Notes under the pieces: generated by a model
Database searches by the model: none
The model's input: only the letters and a program-made list of their open reading frames with translations
What the model was told of the DNA's origin: nothing
DNA from: Celoporthe dispersa
Taxonomy: Eukaryota; Ascomycota; Sordariomycetes; Diaporthales; Cryphonectriaceae
Reading direction: 5' to 3'
Assembly: GCA_016584495.1 (NCBI GenBank)
Contig: WAID01000006.1
Coordinates: forward strand, 1,922,001 to 1,986,000
DNA: 64,000 nt
In this document: positions 61,896-64,000 of the stretch, one piece after another
Numbering within the stretch: the first letter of the stretch is position 1
Layout of the letters: the number at the start of each line of letters is the position of its first letter
Program-made: the position numbers and the translations under genes

Positions 61896-62968
61896 CTGTG
61901 CTGAGTTTGGAGACTTGAGCCGTGATATGGTTGTAAGCAAGCTCTTCAAATGGTGGAAGTTACGAAGGATAGTTGTGCCTTTATATGTAGATAATACTAT
62001 CGAGTTTATGTAGTTTACAAAGTACTGCCACTGAGAATGCTGTGGAAAGTAAATTCCTTGTCCTGCTGAAAACAAAATGTCTGTATAGGGATGAACAAAT
62101 TCATCTGCGGCCTTGAGCATAACATTCATGACAGTGAAGGGAGTAACTGATTTTTCCTGCTGTAACATAGCATTAGGCCTTCTTAGTGCTCACAGTGAAC
62201 CTAGGCTATTACATTCACACAGCACACAGAATAAAGTTGTCTATCAGTCACTTGTTGAGTGAGCATAGGAGGAATGTGAACAAATTTCACACCCATGGTT
62301 ATGTTCTCCATGAAGTACATCCATTTCTTAAGAGAGAGTATGCACCTCTGCTTGATTAAATTATGCTGTCCCTGAACTGCCTACTCAAGCACATTGGTAT
62401 CTTTTCTACTAACAACAGCTTACCAACCAGTATATGTTTGAGCCTGTCCATTCTAGTATGTGCAACAGATGTAGTCCACACTCGGACATACACTTATGCT
62501 AGGGTGGTCTCTGTCGTAGTAGGCTATATTACTTACCTGCTGGATAGCTATGGTTTTGTTTGCTTGATGTCTGCCTGTGGCAGATTCATGTGCACGCTTG
62601 AATAATGACGGACCCCATAGAGCCTGGTCACTTGGATTTTTCTTTAGAGGCTTTTATGGTAGGCTCTGGATTTGGGAGCAGACTCCAAGTTTAGGAGAGA
62701 CCAAAGTGCCATGGACTCAGGATGTGTCTGTCCTATCATCAAGCATGCTTGTGAATATTGGGTTGTGCTGGTATTCTAGCATTGTTCATCTACTCATATG
62801 AAACCTCACAAGGCGATTCCTCAATCCTTTCTTATTTGCCATGTCTTCTGAGAGCTTTTGTCCCCTAAGTGCCTTGGGTATCTACCTAGCCGGCCAATGA
62901 AGAGTAAAATAGCCCCTCAAATTCCACGTCATGATGCAGGCAGAAGCATTCTGGTTCGCTACAGGCTC
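61896..62968. other. A/T-richer intergenic region
   Basis: About 1.1 kb between the lysozyme-fold gene start and the Alg13 stop. Base composition is visibly richer in A/T than the rest of the window. It carries the promoter of the minus-strand lysozyme-fold gene and the 3' UTR of Alg13. No gene was supported. Confidence 0.5.
61979..61985 (-). promoter_or_regulatory. TATA-like box of the lysozyme-fold gene
   Basis: On the minus strand TATAAAG lies about 84 bp before the ATG at 61895, a usual distance for a fungal core promoter with a short leader. Confidence 0.45.
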
Positions 62969-63763
62969 TTACAGATCAGCAGCAATCACCTGATCAAGGA
63001 AGGTGAGGCGATCCTTCTCACAGACTGGAAAGCCTGGCTCCCTGTATGAGTCGAGCAGGTCCAGCCTGGTAGTCTTGATAACCTCCAGGGCCTCAGGGAT
63101 TGCTTCAGCCAGGGTGCTGAAAAAGCATAGTCAGTCATCTGCTGAAATCAAGCATGGCCCCTGAAGATAGTACTCATGCTACACAAACTTTGGGGGGAAG
63201 CTTACCCAAGGTGGCCCTTTATGATGGTGTTGTGATCCCGGGCCATGGCCGTGGCAAAGTCGGCCTGGTGGTTGTCCATGAGATTTGGGTTGGCGACAAT
63301 GATCTGGGCAACCTGAACCTCAGCGCAATCAGCAATGGTGCCCGTACCTAGTAAGCTACAATTAGCAATCTCTTTTTACAACCGCGAGGTGAAGGCCCAA
63401 AAAAAAAAAGGACTAACAGAGGTGCTGGAACCAATATGAAGTGATGAGGTCGAACTTACCAGCATGGCTGATGACAACACCAGCAGGCTGAACATTGGCC
63501 TCACCACGGCACTTCTTCATCTGCTCCTTGAGGTTCGAGTCGAAGTCAAAGGCATCGATTATGAGGTTCTCATGGTTTATAGCAGCCAGCTTTTGCAACA
63601 CCTCACCATGATAGGTGCCACACTGGAGAAGGAGAGTGGAGAAGCCGCAGTGTTGGAGGACGTTCAAGAAGTTGGCAGTGAGGGTTTCATCGATGAGCTC
63701 CTTGAAGACCACAGTGGCGCCTCCAGTGACGAGAGCTACGCGGCCGTTTTCGACTCGCTCCAT
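62969..63763 (-). CDS. ALG13: Alg13, catalytic subunit of UDP-GlcNAc transferase
   Basis: Exons 63763-63460, 63347-63206 and 63116-62969 on the minus strand join in phase to 198 codons, matching the roughly 200-residue fungal Alg13. Introns are 112 and 89 nt. The GT-B C-terminal-domain features are seen: the N-terminal strand RVALVTGGATVVF, FSTLLLQCG, IDAFDFDSNLKEQM, then GVVISHAGTGTIAD formed across intron 1 and ANPNLMDNHQADFA, the nucleotide-sugar-binding part. With membrane partner Alg14 it adds the second GlcNAc to dolichol-PP-GlcNAc on the cytosolic face of the ER in N-glycan assembly; Alg14 is not in this window. Usual Alg13 has VTVGAT at the start, here VTGGAT. Codons are less G/C-ending than in neighbouring genes. 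The start Met could be preceded by a missed exon, but the length argues against it. Confidence 0.9.
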
Positions 63764-63867
63764 GATGAGATCGGTAGGGATGAGGTCTCGAATCGCGGTC
63801 TCTTATGGGAGAGATGGTAGCATAGTCAGACAGTCGATAGTTGAGTTATTTGTCCGACTAGATCCAG

Positions 63868-64000
63868 CGAAGAATTAGCATCAATCTTGATGCCGATGAC
63901 GCTAAAGAGCTTCTGGGTGAGCTTCTGAATAAGATTTTCGCAAGAGTAGATGAGGAGAATGATGTGACAAAATTGAAGGCCCGGAGTATTCGAAGGAAAA
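63868..64000 (+). CDS. Possible partial exon running off the right end
   Basis: After an in-frame stop and a CAG acceptor-like site at 63865-63867, one plus-strand frame stays open to the window end and reads RRISINLDADDAKELLGELL, then a charged helical stretch (KIFARVDEEN and KLKARSIRRK). Its composition is protein-like, but there is no start codon in view and only 45 codons are available. It would be an internal exon of a gene mostly outside the window, or chance. The family is unknown. Confidence 0.3.

Noticed and set aside
1..64000. tRNA, rRNA or CRISPR features
   Set aside because: By-eye scanning for T-arm GTTCRA words with matching acceptor stems and for spaced direct repeats found nothing convincing; a covariance-model search would be needed to exclude a tRNA.

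Overview
The window looks like nuclear DNA of a filamentous ascomycete, most likely a Sordariomycete. The evidence is short introns of mostly 50-130 nt with GTRNGN donors and CTRAC-type branch sites, pyrimidine-rich leaders, G/C-ending codons, and fungal families such as a DUF3405 protein, an ORP1-like regulator, a P450, an ERCC6L2-type helicase and Alg13. No rRNA, tRNA, CRISPR array or transposase gene could be recognised. Gene density is low: twelve supported protein genes in 64 kb.

Layout. 0.4-2.6 kb (-): a septation-type (Uds1-like) coiled-coil protein. 2.7-11.8 kb: gene-poor. 11.9-20.8 kb: a compact cluster with an M1 aminopeptidase/LTA4 hydrolase (+), an AidB-type acyl-CoA dehydrogenase (-, tail-to-tail with it), and an ERCC6L2-like Snf2 helicase (+, head-to-head with the dehydrogenase). 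20.8-31.7 kb: gene-poor. 31.7-34.6 kb (+): an ORP1-like regulator. 36.7-38.8 kb (+): a P450. 39.7-41.1 kb (+): a membrane protein with a SAP/HeH-like N-terminus. 45.5-46.6 kb (+): a conserved disordered protein. 49.8-52.0 kb (+): an MFS transporter. 52-57.2 kb: gene-poor. 57.2-59.7 kb (+): a DUF3405 type II membrane protein. 60.9-61.9 kb (-): a secreted lysozyme/GH23-fold protein. 63.0-63.8 kb (-): Alg13. A possible partial exon (+) runs off the right end. The genes look like independent housekeeping and accessory loci; I see no biosynthetic cluster.

The main structural observation is that six of the twelve genes can be read through only if a one-base length change is allowed, and six of the seven sites are an apparent extra base in a homopolymer run (positions near 15720, 18794, 20509, 32972, 50062 and 58458; near 37688 one base appears to be missing). 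With those corrections every exon chain closes exactly in phase, so I read this as consensus/assembly indel error rather than six pseudogenes. This should be tested before any of these proteins is called broken.

Exon coordinates were derived by hand from splice motifs and reading-frame phase. No similarity search was run; family names rest on recognised motifs.
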